Positions 16,058 to 25,270 are shown, numbered from the stretch's first letter. The stretch is DNA of 64,000 nt from an uncultured Bacteroidia bacterium (GCA_902774365.1 CACYHX010000030.1:1-64000), one strand, 5' to 3'. Notes: generated by a model from the sequence alone, not told the origin. A program made the numbers and translations.

Positions 16058-16494
16058 CGTCTCTTCTTAAAGAAATCCGTCAGCAAGGCGAGACATTCGT
16101 CATGCATGACGCCCGTGTCGGTCTTCGTCTTGGGATGCAGCATGTTGCCGAAGCGTGAGAAGCCGTTTTTGGGGTCGTCGGCTGCCCAGACGACCTTGCC
16201 GATATGGGAATGACAGAGGGCTCCGGCGCACATCGGGCAAGGCTCAAGAGTGACATAGAGCGTGCATTCGTCCAAGTATTTGGCGCCCAATGCGTTGGCG
16301 GCGGCGGTGACGGCCAGCATCTCGGCGTGGGCGGTCACGTCGTTGAGGGTCTCGGTCTGGTTGTGGGCGCGGGCGATGATCTTGTTGTTGCACACCACCA
16401 CGGCCCCGATGGGGATTTCGTCGGCCTCAAGTGCCTTTTGGGCCTCTTGGTAGGCCTGTTTCATATAATATTCGTCGGAGAAAACGGAGAGCAT
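16054..16494 (-). CDS. tadA: Nucleoside/tRNA adenosine deaminase (TadA-like)
   Basis: Zinc-dependent deaminase, 146 residues. The zinc site is complete: HAE (TAHAEMLAV, about 56-58) with the catalytic Glu, and PCPMCAGAL (about 84-87). Length and PxGAVVV...AHN segments fit TadA, which makes inosine at the tRNA-Arg wobble position; guanine deaminase is the main alternative (both share the fold, and the C-terminal MLHPKTKTDTGVMHDE segment is typical of neither alone). It converges on the ClC gene with a four-base overlap. Confidence 0.85.
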   Translation of the reverse strand: MLSVFSDEYYMKQAYQEAQKALEADEIPIGAVVVCNNKIIARAHNQTETLNDVTAHAEMLAVTAAANALGAKYLDECTLYVTLEPCPMCAGALCHSHIGKVVWAADDPKNGFSRFGNMLHPKTKTDTGVMHDECLALLTDFFKKRR

Positions 16495-16510
16495 GGCGTT
16501 ATTTTTTGGA

Positions 16511-16634
16511 ACAAAACTTTCAAAACCAACAAAACGTTATTTGGGTTGTGGAAAGCTGCCAACCGGCGGCTTTCCGGCGGCGACACGGTTGTGTAGCCGC
16601 CGCACGCTTTTTCTTGTGGTTTTGCAAGTTTTGT
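16511..16634. repeat. Multi-armed palindromic element between tadA and the nitrilase gene
   Basis: Outer arms ACAAAACTTTCAAAACC (16511-16527) and GGTTTTGCAAGTTTTGT (16618-16634) pair at 16 of 17 positions. Inside are two more hairpins: GAAAGCTGCC-aacc-GGCGGCTTTC (about 16551-16574) and GGCGGC...GCCGCC (about 16576-16601). The whole could fold as a cloverleaf-like structure. It resembles a MITE or BIME; no coding capacity. Confidence 0.65.
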
Positions 16635-16651
16635 AGGTTTTGTGATATAAT

Positions 16652-17446
16652 TTATATGTTAATTTCAAATCCATCCCAGTCCGGTCCCAAGGGGAATTTC
16701 TCCCTGAACCGTTGCAGCTTCTCATAATCCAAGGTGCAGTGCAGCACGGCCTCTTGGTAAGGCTCGGCCTTGGAGATGACCTCGCCGCGGGCGTTGATGA
16801 CCTGCGACTCGCCGCTGTAGTGCAGCCCATGGGCGTCTTCGCCCACGCGGTTCACGCCAATCCAGTAGGCTTGGTTCTCGATGGCGCGGGCTACGAGGAG
16901 CGTGCGCCACACCACCATCCTCGAGTCGGGGAAGTTGGCGAGATAGAAGGCCAGGTCGTATTCATATTGTCCTTCCTTGTAGCGGTTGCGGGCCCACACG
17001 GGGAAGCGGATGTCGTAGCACACCATCGGGCGGATACGCCAGCCGTTGAGTTCCACAACCAACTGACGTTCACCGCGTTCCACTAGTTTGTCCTCGCCAC
17101 CCATGGTGAAGGTGTGGCGCTTGAAATAGAGTTCGTAGCTGCCGTCGGGGCGCATCCAGACGAGGCTATTGAAGTAATGTCCGTCCTTTTCGATAGGGAA
17201 GGTGGTGGCGATGACTGCGTTTTTTGCCTTGGCTTGTTCACGCAGCCAGGCCATCGTGGGGCCGTCTTCCTTTTCGGCGAACTGTTTCGGGTCGACGGGG
17301 AATGCCGTGGTGAAGGTCTCGGGCATGAGGATGAGGTCAGTGCCAGGCTGCACCTGTTGCAGCAAGTCGTTGAAATGCTGTAGGTTGGCGGCCTTGTCCT
17401 CCCAGCGGAGGTCGGCTTGGATATAGGCGAGATGAAGGGGTTCCAT
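16652..17446 (-). CDS. Nitrilase-superfamily amidohydrolase (omega-amidase, YafV-like)
   Basis: 264 residues. The catalytic triad is readable: Glu in LILMPETF (about 43), Lys in LYFKRHTF (about 109) and Cys in RPMVCYDIRFP (about 144). The YDIRFPVWARN context is typical of omega-amidases, which hydrolyse 2-oxoglutaramate or 2-oxosuccinamate and so repair by-products of glutamine transamination. The nearby CN_hydrolase subgroups with carbamoylputrescine are less likely. It is 17 bases downstream of the zinc-ribbon gene and probably co-transcribed. Confidence 0.87.
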   Translation of the reverse strand: MEPLHLAYIQADLRWEDKAANLQHFNDLLQQVQPGTDLILMPETFTTAFPVDPKQFAEKEDGPTMAWLREQAKAKNAVIATTFPIEKDGHYFNSLVWMRPDGSYELYFKRHTFTMGGEDKLVERGERQLVVELNGWRIRPMVCYDIRFPVWARNRYKEGQYEYDLAFYLANFPDSRMVVWRTLLVARAIENQAYWIGVNRVGEDAHGLHYSGESQVINARGEVISKAEPYQEAVLHCTLDYEKLQRFREKFPLGPDWDGFEINI

Positions 17447-17463
17447 AGGTGTTTTGTTTTTCG

Positions 17464-18252
17464 TTACCAGTCAGAGTCCCAGTCGGTGCTGCCGCTGTCC
17501 CATGAGTCGCTTCCGCTGTCCCAGTCGGAGTCGTTGTCCCAGCTGGAGTCGTCGCTGTGGCTGCCCGAGTTGTACCAGCAGGACTCTTCGAAGGATTTAC
17601 CCGACTGGTGGTAGGTTTTGTAGTCCTTGGCATTTTTGTCCGTGATGTCGGGGTCATCATAGGATTTGAGCCAATCGTCTTGTTCTTTGTCGTAGTAATA
17701 CCACGAAGAGCCTTGTCGGTAATACTCCGTGCCTTTGTAGTTGTAGTAGCCGTTAGGAGCCGAGTGGTCGAAAATGGCGGTTAACATGGCCAAGACGACG
17801 AAGATGATGATGGCTATGAGGCAGCCTTTCTTCTTTTTTGACTTCTTTTGTTGGGGTTGCTGGTAGGCGTTGCTCACGGGGCGGTTGCCTTTTTGGTCGG
17901 CGATCTCGGCCTTCAGGCGTTGGTACAGCTCGTTGACGGCATATTTTTCATCTGCGCCTTTGTAGCGTACGGCACGTTCGCCGCTGGCTTTATTCTTGTA
18001 GACCACAAAGTCGCCGTTGCCGTCACGGTAGATGCCGAAGGCCATCGGCTCGGTGATGTTCTTGCCGATGAAGAATCGGGTTATCTCCTCGGGCGGCAGA
18101 TGGTGGGCGATGTACCATGCCTTAAGTTCTTCGATGGTCTTGGGTTGTTCGTTGGCTGTACGATTGGCTCCCGAAAGCGGAGCGCCGCAACTGGGGCAGC
18201 GATCGTTTGTTTCGTCAATCATCGCGCCGCAGTAATCACATTTTATCTTCAT
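17464..18252 (-). CDS. Zinc-ribbon single-pass membrane protein with Trp-Asp-Ser-rich tail
   Basis: 262 residues from MKIKCDYCG. N-terminal zinc ribbon with two CxxC knuckles (CDYCGA, CPSCGA; residues 4-25), a globular part with an FVVYKNKASGERAVRYKG segment (about 70-130), a Lys-rich stop (KKSKKKKGC), one transmembrane helix (LIAIIIFVVLAMLTAIF), and a Tyr-rich C-terminal part (GYYNYKGTEYYRQGSSWYYYD) that ends in repeats of W-D-S-(G/D)-S/D. The middle domain resembles a DUF4178/stress-type membrane protein but I cannot name it. An ATG at 18273 upstream is between promoter and gene, so 18252 is preferred. Confidence 0.7.
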   Translation of the reverse strand: MKIKCDYCGAMIDETNDRCPSCGAPLSGANRTANEQPKTIEELKAWYIAHHLPPEEITRFFIGKNITEPMAFGIYRDGNGDFVVYKNKASGERAVRYKGADEKYAVNELYQRLKAEIADQKGNRPVSNAYQQPQQKKSKKKKGCLIAIIIFVVLAMLTAIFDHSAPNGYYNYKGTEYYRQGSSWYYYDKEQDDWLKSYDDPDITDKNAKDYKTYHQSGKSFEESCWYNSGSHSDDSSWDNDSDWDSGSDSWDSGSTDWDSDW

Positions 18253-18270
18253 TACGCTATTATTTTGCGG

Positions 18271-18278
18271 CAAAGATA
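18271..18278 (-). promoter_or_regulatory. TAnnTTTG -7 element for the zinc-ribbon gene
   Basis: TATCTTTG on the minus strand, 18 bases before the ATG at 18252; it rules out the start at 18273. Confidence 0.65.
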
Positions 18279-18339
18279 AAAAAATGTGAGATATGTGGTG
18301 TGGATTATTGCATCTACATTTCTCGACACCCCAAAAAAA

Positions 18340-19689
18340 TCAAAATTCATTAATGATCTCCTCAAAACTCCGCTCGTCTTCCAACCCATTCATCTTCTCC
18401 TGCTTGATGCGCGATTTGCGGCGTGCATAGCTGTTGGTTTGCAGGTTCATCAGGATGGAGATGACTTGGTTGCTGAAGCCTTGTTTGGTGAGGCAGCAGA
18501 TTTGCAGGTCGCTCTTGGTGAGGGTGGGGTATTTTTCCGTCAGTCTTTTCGTGAAGTCGCCGTAGACTTTGTCAATGAGTTCCACGAAGTCGTCCCATTC
18601 GTTTTCCTTCAGGTCGAAGTCGAGGGTGGAGGCCGTGATTTGCTCGGTGAGGGCGAGGGCGGTCACATACACCTTGTTTTTCTTCAGTTCCAGCTCCAGT
18701 TGGTTCTTCATCTCCTCGGCTTTCAGCTGAGCATTCAGTGTTTTTTGGCGCAGCAGCAACAAGACGATGACCAAAGCGAGGACAAGGCCGCCAAGGATGA
18801 GGTAGAGATAGAAGCTTTTCAGCTTCTGCTCGGCTTCGAGGTTGTTTTTCTGCATTTGCAGGTCATATTCCGCCTTGATGCGCTGCACCTGTTCGCTGCG
18901 GTGCTCGCGGTCGGCTTGCATCATGTTGTCGTTGAACAGCTCGTGACATTCAAGGGCTTTCTGGTAGTCACCGGCAAACTGGTAGAGGTAATAGAGGCTC
19001 TGGTAGGCCGACATGCGGACGCCCGCCTTGTCGCTGTGGGTGGCTTCGTTGAGGTGGACGATGGCGAGGCTGTCGTGCGACTGATAGTAATGTGCCAAGC
19101 CCAAGGTCAAGTGACAAGCGTCGGCATCGGCGCCTTGGGCCAAAGCTTGGCCGACACGTTCTATCACCTGCCCATAGTCTTCTTTTGCCATCAGCACGTC
19201 GAGGCTCAAATCCAAAAGTAGCTCGCGCTCCATCGCTATGTCGTTCAATTTTTGGGCGAGTTGCAAGGCTTCGTCGTAGTGCTGTTGTGCCTCGTCGATG
19301 TCGCCCAACGAGGCGGCAGTGCGACCGCAATTGCGCAGCGCGTTCATCAACAAGGTGTCGTTGCCCAAGGTCCGAAACAACTGGGCGGCGTCGGTGTGGA
19401 GGGGCAGGGCTTCGTCGAACAGCTCGTGTTTCCAGTAGGCGAAGCCGAGGTTGTCCTCGATGAGGCCTTTCAGGCGTTGCATCTCGGGCTTTGTCGGGTC
19501 GCAGCGGCCGATGGCGATGAGCGCTTGGCTCAAGCTTTGTGCTGCGGCCTCCGTCTGCTTGTCGGCGATGTGCTGGCGCCCTTGTTCAAGGCCAGCCTCC
19601 GCCTTTCGGAAGTAGCCGGTCTCGTCATGGCAGTCCGTGAGGATTACCAACGACAAAAACATGCTTATGATTATGGTTTTTGTTTTCAT
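18340..19689 (-). CDS. TPR membrane-bound transcriptional regulator (HTH C-terminus)
   Basis: 449 residues. Lipoprotein-like N-terminus (SLVILTDC), about six tetratricopeptide repeats (residues 30-270, for example ALPLHTDAAQLFRTLGND, AQQHYDEALQLAQKLND), one membrane helix (YLYLILGGLVLALVIVLLLL, about 292-311), a coiled coil (LNAQLKAEEMKNQLELELKK) and a C-terminal domain with LTKSDLQICCLTKQGFSNQVISILMN, a LuxR/HTH-like DNA-binding helix pair. This is the architecture of Bacteroidota periplasm-sensing regulators. Its ATG overlaps the stop of the T9SS gene (ATGA), so the two are co-expressed. Confidence 0.82.
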   Translation of the reverse strand: MKTKTIIISMFLSLVILTDCHDETGYFRKAEAGLEQGRQHIADKQTEAAAQSLSQALIAIGRCDPTKPEMQRLKGLIEDNLGFAYWKHELFDEALPLHTDAAQLFRTLGNDTLLMNALRNCGRTAASLGDIDEAQQHYDEALQLAQKLNDIAMERELLLDLSLDVLMAKEDYGQVIERVGQALAQGADADACHLTLGLAHYYQSHDSLAIVHLNEATHSDKAGVRMSAYQSLYYLYQFAGDYQKALECHELFNDNMMQADREHRSEQVQRIKAEYDLQMQKNNLEAEQKLKSFYLYLILGGLVLALVIVLLLLRQKTLNAQLKAEEMKNQLELELKKNKVYVTALALTEQITASTLDFDLKENEWDDFVELIDKVYGDFTKRLTEKYPTLTKSDLQICCLTKQGFSNQVISILMNLQTNSYARRKSRIKQEKMNGLEDERSFEEIINEF

Positions 19690-22499
19690 CGTATCACAAA
19701 TTTCAGTGTTGTTTCGCCCACGCTGATGAAATACATGCCCGAGGGCAATGTTGAAATGTCAATCTGTTGGGTCTCTGCCGAAATGTTGCCAGTGAGCAAG
19801 GTTTGTCCCATGAGGTTGGTGATGCGGTAGGTTTGGTCTGGTAGAGACGCGATTAATCGCGTCTCTACAAACAAGATGTTATTTGCAGGATTAGGATAGA
19901 CCATGAAGGTCCCTGAGCCCGTCGAAGGGCCGTCTTCATCAACACCATTATGCAGTTCGGCATAGATGGCGTCGCAGTCATCGCGGTGGATTTTGAAAAT
20001 CAGGTTTCCTTCGACCCAATAGCAGCGCAAACCAGTCACGCGGTAGTTTTTGCCTCGGTTCATCAGTTTCTCGGGGAAGAAGCTGGTGAGGTGGCCGATG
20101 CCGCAGACGATGTTGCCCGTGAAGAGATCGTCGGCATCACTCACATGTAGGATACGGTAGGACCGACTGTCGAATTCATGATACCACACGCTGTCCACGT
20201 GCATGGTGAAACTCTCCAAGCCGATTTTGATTTCCCATTCGTCGCCAGTCTCAGCCGTAAAGTCATACAAGGTGGTGAAATCCTCCAAGTCCTTGTTCCA
20301 CCAGTACACCTTCCCATCGCGCTCAAAGACATATTCGTGTGTCACCTCGGTGGTAATTGCATCGCGGTCGTAGATGGTGTTGGTGCGGACGATGATTTTG
20401 GGCCTTTCGGTGCCGATAGTGGTGTCCGCAGCACATTCCAAATGCTGGTAAGTGATGGTGCCGTCGTCGTTGAGGATTTCGTAGTACCATTCGGAATTGT
20501 CGGGCAGGAGCGGTTCCCTTGGATTGTTTGTGGCGATATGGGATAGTTCAATCTTATGGATAGAATTTCTATAACTGTAAAGCATATCGTTTTGTTGCTG
20601 CAGGTGGTCTTCATCGTAGAGGTAGAAGTCGGATTGCCAAACGCCATATCCCCAGGCCTCGCCGTCCCATTTCTCAAAGGTGACCGTGGCGGGATAGCCC
20701 ATCTCGTTCAATTCATAGACTGCACGACGGGCATCCACAAAAGCATCGTCTTGCCATAGTTTGATTTCTGCGAGGGTGAGGCGACCGTATGGGTTGAAAT
20801 GGTATTGCACCAGTTTCTGGTTCTCCCACACGCCGTTGTTTCGTTTTTGTGTCAAAACGTTGGTCCTGTGCCTTTGTCCGTCATAGCCATAAGTGACGAG
20901 AACGGTGCTGTCGTTGTATTTTTCGGTTTGCGAACTGACCAAAAGGCTGTCTTCGTTGAAGGTGCGGATTTCTCGGCTGAGGGTCAACCAATCGCCCGAA
21001 GTTCCATCGGTATAGCCATCGGTGGTGATGATGACTTGGTTTTCGTTGTATTCATAGGTTTTTTCGGAAGTGGTTCTTATAAACCGTTTTTCTGTATGCA
21101 GTCGCCGCAACTCGTCATAAGTATAGGATATGCTGTCCCATAAAATCAAGGTGTCTTCATGATAATTGTTTAAATGACTTGTATAAGTCATGAGTAGCCC
21201 ATTTTCATAAATGTAATGGTTGAGGAACGGTACGGCTCCCATGCCGTAATAAGTGTCGTTTTGTTGAATGACATGATAATCTGAATCGTAATAGAACTTG
21301 TAAAAATGGTCATAATCGGCAGACGAACCGGACAAGATGGAAAAAGCGCTTTGTGTATTGAGCAGTCCATTTGGACGGTAGGTGAATCTGGCATGGAAAT
21401 CACCATATTCACTGCCCATGCTGCTATTAGGGTCCAACTCAATGACGGCGCTGTCGGGCTGGCAGAGGTAGCCGTAGTAGTTGCTGGGAAGATTGCTCGT
21501 TTCGACTACTACCATATCAAAAAGCTGGGCGCATTTTTCAGGTTGCTGGAGCACTTCAAAATTCTTCCAGATACAGCCCTTGTTATCAAGAAGGCCAACC
21601 ACATAAATGTCATCGGCGTCTTTGCATATTCTACTGGCACCAGCACTGCCGTTAAAGGGGAATTGCATGACTGTATTCAAGTTGTTTTTGCACAAAATGT
21701 ACTCCAGGCCATGGGGGTAGGTCCAGCAATAGTAGTAATCTCCATTGAATGCGCAAAGGCAATCCACCATGACATCTGCATCAAAGGAACGAATTTCTTC
21801 ACCGTTTCTCCAGATAGCAGGGAAAGACCAAGTACCGTCGCCCGTATCGACGGTATAGCTTCCAAGTGTATAGATATTATTATTGTCAATCGAGAGCGTT
21901 TTCAAGGAAGATTCTACTATATAATCTGAAGGCTCATACGTGTAGAGGATGTTGTTGTTTTCCCATACCGTAGCTTTGATGCTTTCCTCGGTCACATAAC
22001 CACAGAAATAGGGTACTCCTGTATTTGGATTCACTTCGGCATCATAAATGAAACTGGCATGTTCGCCATCGCCCAGCTGCCAATGTGTGGTGAAATTGGT
22101 TCCTTTCCATACGGTGGCCACCTTAATCTCTTCTTCATTCGTGTAACTTCCCGCATAATACAGCGTGTTGTCAAGGCAATATATGTCAATGATGCGGACG
22201 CCACTCATGCCTTGTGTTGACACATAAAGCAGATTGTTTTTCCAGACTTCAGTGTATTTGAAAGAGGTTCCTTGGTAGATATTAATCATCCAATAAATGT
22301 TCTTGTTTGCGTCGCAAACAATGGTTTTTGGGGTTGCATTCATGCCTTCATGGGATACGGTGTAGATGATTTCACCATTTTTATAGACGGCAGCCACCTT
22401 TTGGTCGTTTTGCAAATAATAACCTGTGGCAAAAATGTCATCAGCCTTTGCGTTTAAGGCAAAGATTATAAGCATTGTGATTACAAATATCTTTTTCAT
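19686..22499 (-). CDS. Large T9SS cargo protein with propeller-like N-terminus
   Basis: 937 residues with signal peptide (MKKIFVITMLIIFALNAKA). The first 330 residues contain repeated strands of the type KVAAVYKNGEIIYTV, IKVATVWKGTNF, IKATVWENNNILYTY, SFPAIWRNGEEI, suggesting a beta-propeller. The middle (about 420-640) has YD/RHS-like strands (YTYDELRRLHTE, TYGYDGQRH, YHFNPYGRLT). The end is a type A T9SS C-terminal domain: VYPNPANNILFVE ... GQTLLTGNI ... LPSGMYFISVG ... LKFVIR, so it is exported and surface-attached. The CTD contains two palindromic repeats in frame (19841-19868, 19908-19931). Its last 300 residues are nearly the same as those of the next gene. Confidence 0.83.
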   Translation of the reverse strand: MKKIFVITMLIIFALNAKADDIFATGYYLQNDQKVAAVYKNGEIIYTVSHEGMNATPKTIVCDANKNIYWMINIYQGTSFKYTEVWKNNLLYVSTQGMSGVRIIDIYCLDNTLYYAGSYTNEEEIKVATVWKGTNFTTHWQLGDGEHASFIYDAEVNPNTGVPYFCGYVTEESIKATVWENNNILYTYEPSDYIVESSLKTLSIDNNNIYTLGSYTVDTGDGTWSFPAIWRNGEEIRSFDADVMVDCLCAFNGDYYYCWTYPHGLEYILCKNNLNTVMQFPFNGSAGASRICKDADDIYVVGLLDNKGCIWKNFEVLQQPEKCAQLFDMVVVETSNLPSNYYGYLCQPDSAVIELDPNSSMGSEYGDFHARFTYRPNGLLNTQSAFSILSGSSADYDHFYKFYYDSDYHVIQQNDTYYGMGAVPFLNHYIYENGLLMTYTSHLNNYHEDTLILWDSISYTYDELRRLHTEKRFIRTTSEKTYEYNENQVIITTDGYTDGTSGDWLTLSREIRTFNEDSLLVSSQTEKYNDSTVLVTYGYDGQRHRTNVLTQKRNNGVWENQKLVQYHFNPYGRLTLAEIKLWQDDAFVDARRAVYELNEMGYPATVTFEKWDGEAWGYGVWQSDFYLYDEDHLQQQNDMLYSYRNSIHKIELSHIATNNPREPLLPDNSEWYYEILNDDGTITYQHLECAADTTIGTERPKIIVRTNTIYDRDAITTEVTHEYVFERDGKVYWWNKDLEDFTTLYDFTAETGDEWEIKIGLESFTMHVDSVWYHEFDSRSYRILHVSDADDLFTGNIVCGIGHLTSFFPEKLMNRGKNYRVTGLRCYWVEGNLIFKIHRDDCDAIYAELHNGVDEDGPSTGSGTFMVYPNPANNILFVETRLIASLPDQTYRITNLMGQTLLTGNISAETQQIDISTLPSGMYFISVGETTLKFVIR
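19841..19868. repeat. Perfect 28-bp palindrome H (GTAGAGAC family) in coding sequence
   Basis: Arms GTAGAGACGCGATT and AATCGCGTCTCTAC join without a loop. It encodes VETRLIASL on the minus strand inside the T9SS C-terminal domain. Confidence 0.9.
19908..19931. repeat. CTGAGCCTGTCGAAGGG-family repeat in coding sequence
   Basis: GGTCCCTGAGCCCGTCGAAG followed by GGCC; it encodes GPSTGSGT in the linker before the T9SS sorting domain. Confidence 0.8.
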
Positions 22500-22519
22500 G
22501 GCATTATGTTTTTGATGGT

Positions 22520-25222
22520 TTATTTTACAACAAATTTCACGGTCTGTCCGCCCACGCTGATGAAATACATCCCAGCGGGTAGATTGGTAATGTCAATCTG
22601 TTGGGTCTCTGCCGAAATGTTGCCAGTGAGCAAGGTTTGTCCCATCAGGTTGATAATACGATAGGTCTGGTCTGGTAGAGACGCGATTAATCGCGTCTCT
22701 ACAAACAAGATGTTATTTGCAGGATTAGGATAGACAACAAAGGTCCCTGGGCCTGTCGAAGGGCCGTCTTCATTAATACCATTATGCAGTTCGGCATAGA
22801 TGGCGTCGCAGTCCTGGTCGCCATTGTGGTAGAGCAGGGCGTCGCCCACCCAATAGCATCTAAGACCCTCCACGCTGTAGCCTTTGCCTCGGTTCATCAG
22901 CCGTTCGGGGAAGAAACTGGTCATGTGGCCGTAGCCAACGACAATGTCGCCATTAAAGATGTTGCCGGCATCGCTGATGTGTAGCATCTTGCGGGTGTCG
23001 CCATCGTATTCAAACACGCCCACGCTGTCGACGTGCACCAGAATGCTCTCCGTGCCCACCTTGATTTCCCATTCGTCGCCAGCTTCGGCGGCATAGTCAT
23101 AGAGAATGGTAAACTCTTCAAGGTCTTTGTTCCACCAGTACACCTTGTTGCCTTCCTCAAAGATGTATTCGTGCGTCACTTCGGAATGAGAGTCGCGGTC
23201 GTAGATGGTGTTGGTGCGCACGATGATTTTGGGCCTTTCGTTGCCGATGGTCGTGTCGGCAGCGTATTCCAAGTGTTGGTAAGTGATGTTGCCGTTGCCC
23301 CATTCGAGTTCATAGTACCATTCGGATAAAATCGGGAATTGTTGCTCGAGGGTATTATAATGCAAACTGATTTCAAACTGATTGACCCCACTATATGTGG
23401 ATTCTAATTGCCTTTGCCATTCATACAATTGTGAATCATTGAATAAGGATTGTCCCGAAAAGACATCCCACACCCAGTCATTGTTGTTTTTCTTCCGGAA
23501 GGAAATGGTCACAATTTGTGTCTCATCATTGAACTCATAGAGAACTTTCTTGGTGATGTTCCATTCGGAAGCTTCGGCAGACCAAGAACCTGTCTGGTAT
23601 TCAATCACGCGATTCTTGAAATCGTATATATAATGCGCAATTCCTGAGTTCACCCATGTACCATCGTTGAGTACTTGTGTAACGATGCTATCTGTTTTGT
23701 TGCTGTCAGTGTAAGTATAGGTTTTCAATGACCTGGATGTCATGGCTCCAGTATTGTCATAGTTGTCTGTTTGGGAAGTCAACACTTGTTGTTGCTCATT
23801 ATAATGATTGGTAGTCACAGAAGAGAGTATCGTAGTACCCGAATAAGTGGAATCAATTCGGGTCCTGTTTCCGTTTTCATACGCATAATTGTTACGCCGC
23901 CATATCACTGTCTCAGATTCGTCAGTGCTGCTTGAGTCTTTCCGAAACAATCTGTGGTTGGTGTAATAATAGTCGTAATGATTATTGATATCGTAATAAT
24001 AATCATTTCCCCGAGTATGATCGGAATGTTTTATTTGGTGATCGGTTTCGTATGTAAAGTTTAATGTTTCAAATTCTGCTGGATGGCCTCCTAAATAACT
24101 ATGAATTCTTGACGGCTTGGAAGGAAACTCGAAAAACGTAAAATAACTAGTGCGGCTCTGAGACGTGAAATTAGTTAACACACCATTTGGGTCATAATTG
24201 AAATCAGAATGCTCCTCAGCCGTTACTTGGCCTGCGGCATCGTACGTTCGAGTAATGACATGGTCAGGGTATGCTATAGAATCATACACCGTTATGGAGC
24301 AGTCGAAACAAGCAGTCATGACGCAATCGCGATCCAGCGTAAAAGTATATTCTTGAGAATAGGATACAACGGCACCATTTCTTTTCCAATAACCAAAAAC
24401 ATGGCCAAGATTCGGGGTGGCACGAACGGTGGCAGTCGTATGCTCACAGTCTTCGGGTATCGAAACCACTTCGGCAGTGCCGTACTCAGGGTTGTTGACA
24501 CTAACGGTCAATGCAGGAGCGCCAAGGAATACGCCTCCTTCCATGTTGACGAACCTACTCCAATCCCAATTCAAAAGGAATTGGTCGAAAGTCAAGCAGT
24601 TGACATAGACTGGAATATCCGTGGGAACATTATTGAAAATGCTTCGGTCCTCGTAATAGGGACTGCTTGGAAGATGTTCGCTGAACGGTGGTGTTGGGGT
24701 ATTGCAGTGGATGGATTGTAAACCTATACAATCTTCAAAAGCACTATATTGTATGGTATCGACGGAAGCTCCGATGGTCAATGAAGAAAGCCCCGAACAG
24801 CCCATGAAGGCATAGCCGCCGATGAAAGTGCATTGGTCGGGGATGACGAAACTACTGGAAAGACCTATGCAATCCATAAAAGCTTCTGCCTCAATTCTTC
24901 GAATGGTATTAGGCAGTTCAACAGATGTGATTCCATAACAAGCATCGAACGTATTAAAGCCAATGGAAACCACAGTATAGGTGATTCCTTCATATTCGAC
25001 AGTTTCAGGAATAATCAAGTCGCCTTCAGGCTTGGTATATCCGTAATATGGATTAGTAGTATTATTATAAGGATAGGTCACCTTCACCTCTTGATTGTCG
25101 TTTGGGAGGATGTAGTAATACAAGGTTTGGCCAGTTTCGCACACGGCAGAGAAGTGATAGGGGTAGGCTTTGGCACTCGTTGCAAGCACTATCATTGTAA
25201 GAAATGCGAATAACTTTTTCAT
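22520..25222 (-). CDS. Large T9SS cargo protein with leucine-rich (BspA-type) N-terminus
   Basis: 900 residues with signal peptide (MKKLFAFLTMIVLATSAKAYP). Residues about 45-200 are LRR_5/BspA-like repeats (GDLIIPETVEYEGITYTVVSIG, ITSVELPNTIRRIEAEAFMDC, LSSLTIGASVDTIQYSAFEDC). A short Bact-type domain follows (TVRATPNLGHVFGYWKRNGAVVS), then YD/RHS-like strands (RTYDAAGQVTAEEHSDFNYD), and a type A T9SS CTD ending VGGQTVKFVVK. The C-terminal 300 residues match the downstream gene closely, including both embedded repeats, so the pair arose by duplication with different N-termini. The two genes are 20 bases apart and form one unit with the TPR regulator. Confidence 0.85.
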   Translation of the reverse strand: MKKLFAFLTMIVLATSAKAYPYHFSAVCETGQTLYYYILPNDNQEVKVTYPYNNTTNPYYGYTKPEGDLIIPETVEYEGITYTVVSIGFNTFDACYGITSVELPNTIRRIEAEAFMDCIGLSSSFVIPDQCTFIGGYAFMGCSGLSSLTIGASVDTIQYSAFEDCIGLQSIHCNTPTPPFSEHLPSSPYYEDRSIFNNVPTDIPVYVNCLTFDQFLLNWDWSRFVNMEGGVFLGAPALTVSVNNPEYGTAEVVSIPEDCEHTTATVRATPNLGHVFGYWKRNGAVVSYSQEYTFTLDRDCVMTACFDCSITVYDSIAYPDHVITRTYDAAGQVTAEEHSDFNYDPNGVLTNFTSQSRTSYFTFFEFPSKPSRIHSYLGGHPAEFETLNFTYETDHQIKHSDHTRGNDYYYDINNHYDYYYTNHRLFRKDSSSTDESETVIWRRNNYAYENGNRTRIDSTYSGTTILSSVTTNHYNEQQQVLTSQTDNYDNTGAMTSRSLKTYTYTDSNKTDSIVTQVLNDGTWVNSGIAHYIYDFKNRVIEYQTGSWSAEASEWNITKKVLYEFNDETQIVTISFRKKNNNDWVWDVFSGQSLFNDSQLYEWQRQLESTYSGVNQFEISLHYNTLEQQFPILSEWYYELEWGNGNITYQHLEYAADTTIGNERPKIIVRTNTIYDRDSHSEVTHEYIFEEGNKVYWWNKDLEEFTILYDYAAEAGDEWEIKVGTESILVHVDSVGVFEYDGDTRKMLHISDAGNIFNGDIVVGYGHMTSFFPERLMNRGKGYSVEGLRCYWVGDALLYHNGDQDCDAIYAELHNGINEDGPSTGPGTFVVYPNPANNILFVETRLIASLPDQTYRIINLMGQTLLTGNISAETQQIDITNLPAGMYFISVGGQTVKFVVK
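22675..22702. repeat. Perfect 28-bp palindrome I (GTAGAGAC family) in coding sequence
   Basis: Same arms as copy H (GTAGAGACGCGATT/AATCGCGTCTCTAC), same position in the paralogous T9SS domain, again read as VETRLIASL. Confidence 0.9.
22742..22765. repeat. CTGAGCCTGTCGAAGGG-family repeat in coding sequence
   Basis: GGTCCCTGGGCCTGTCGAAG followed by GGCC; encodes GPSTGPGT at the same place as in the paralogue. Confidence 0.8.
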
Positions 25223-25270
25223 AGTATTATGTTTTTAATTGTTATTGTTTCGTTTTTGAGGTCTGCAATG

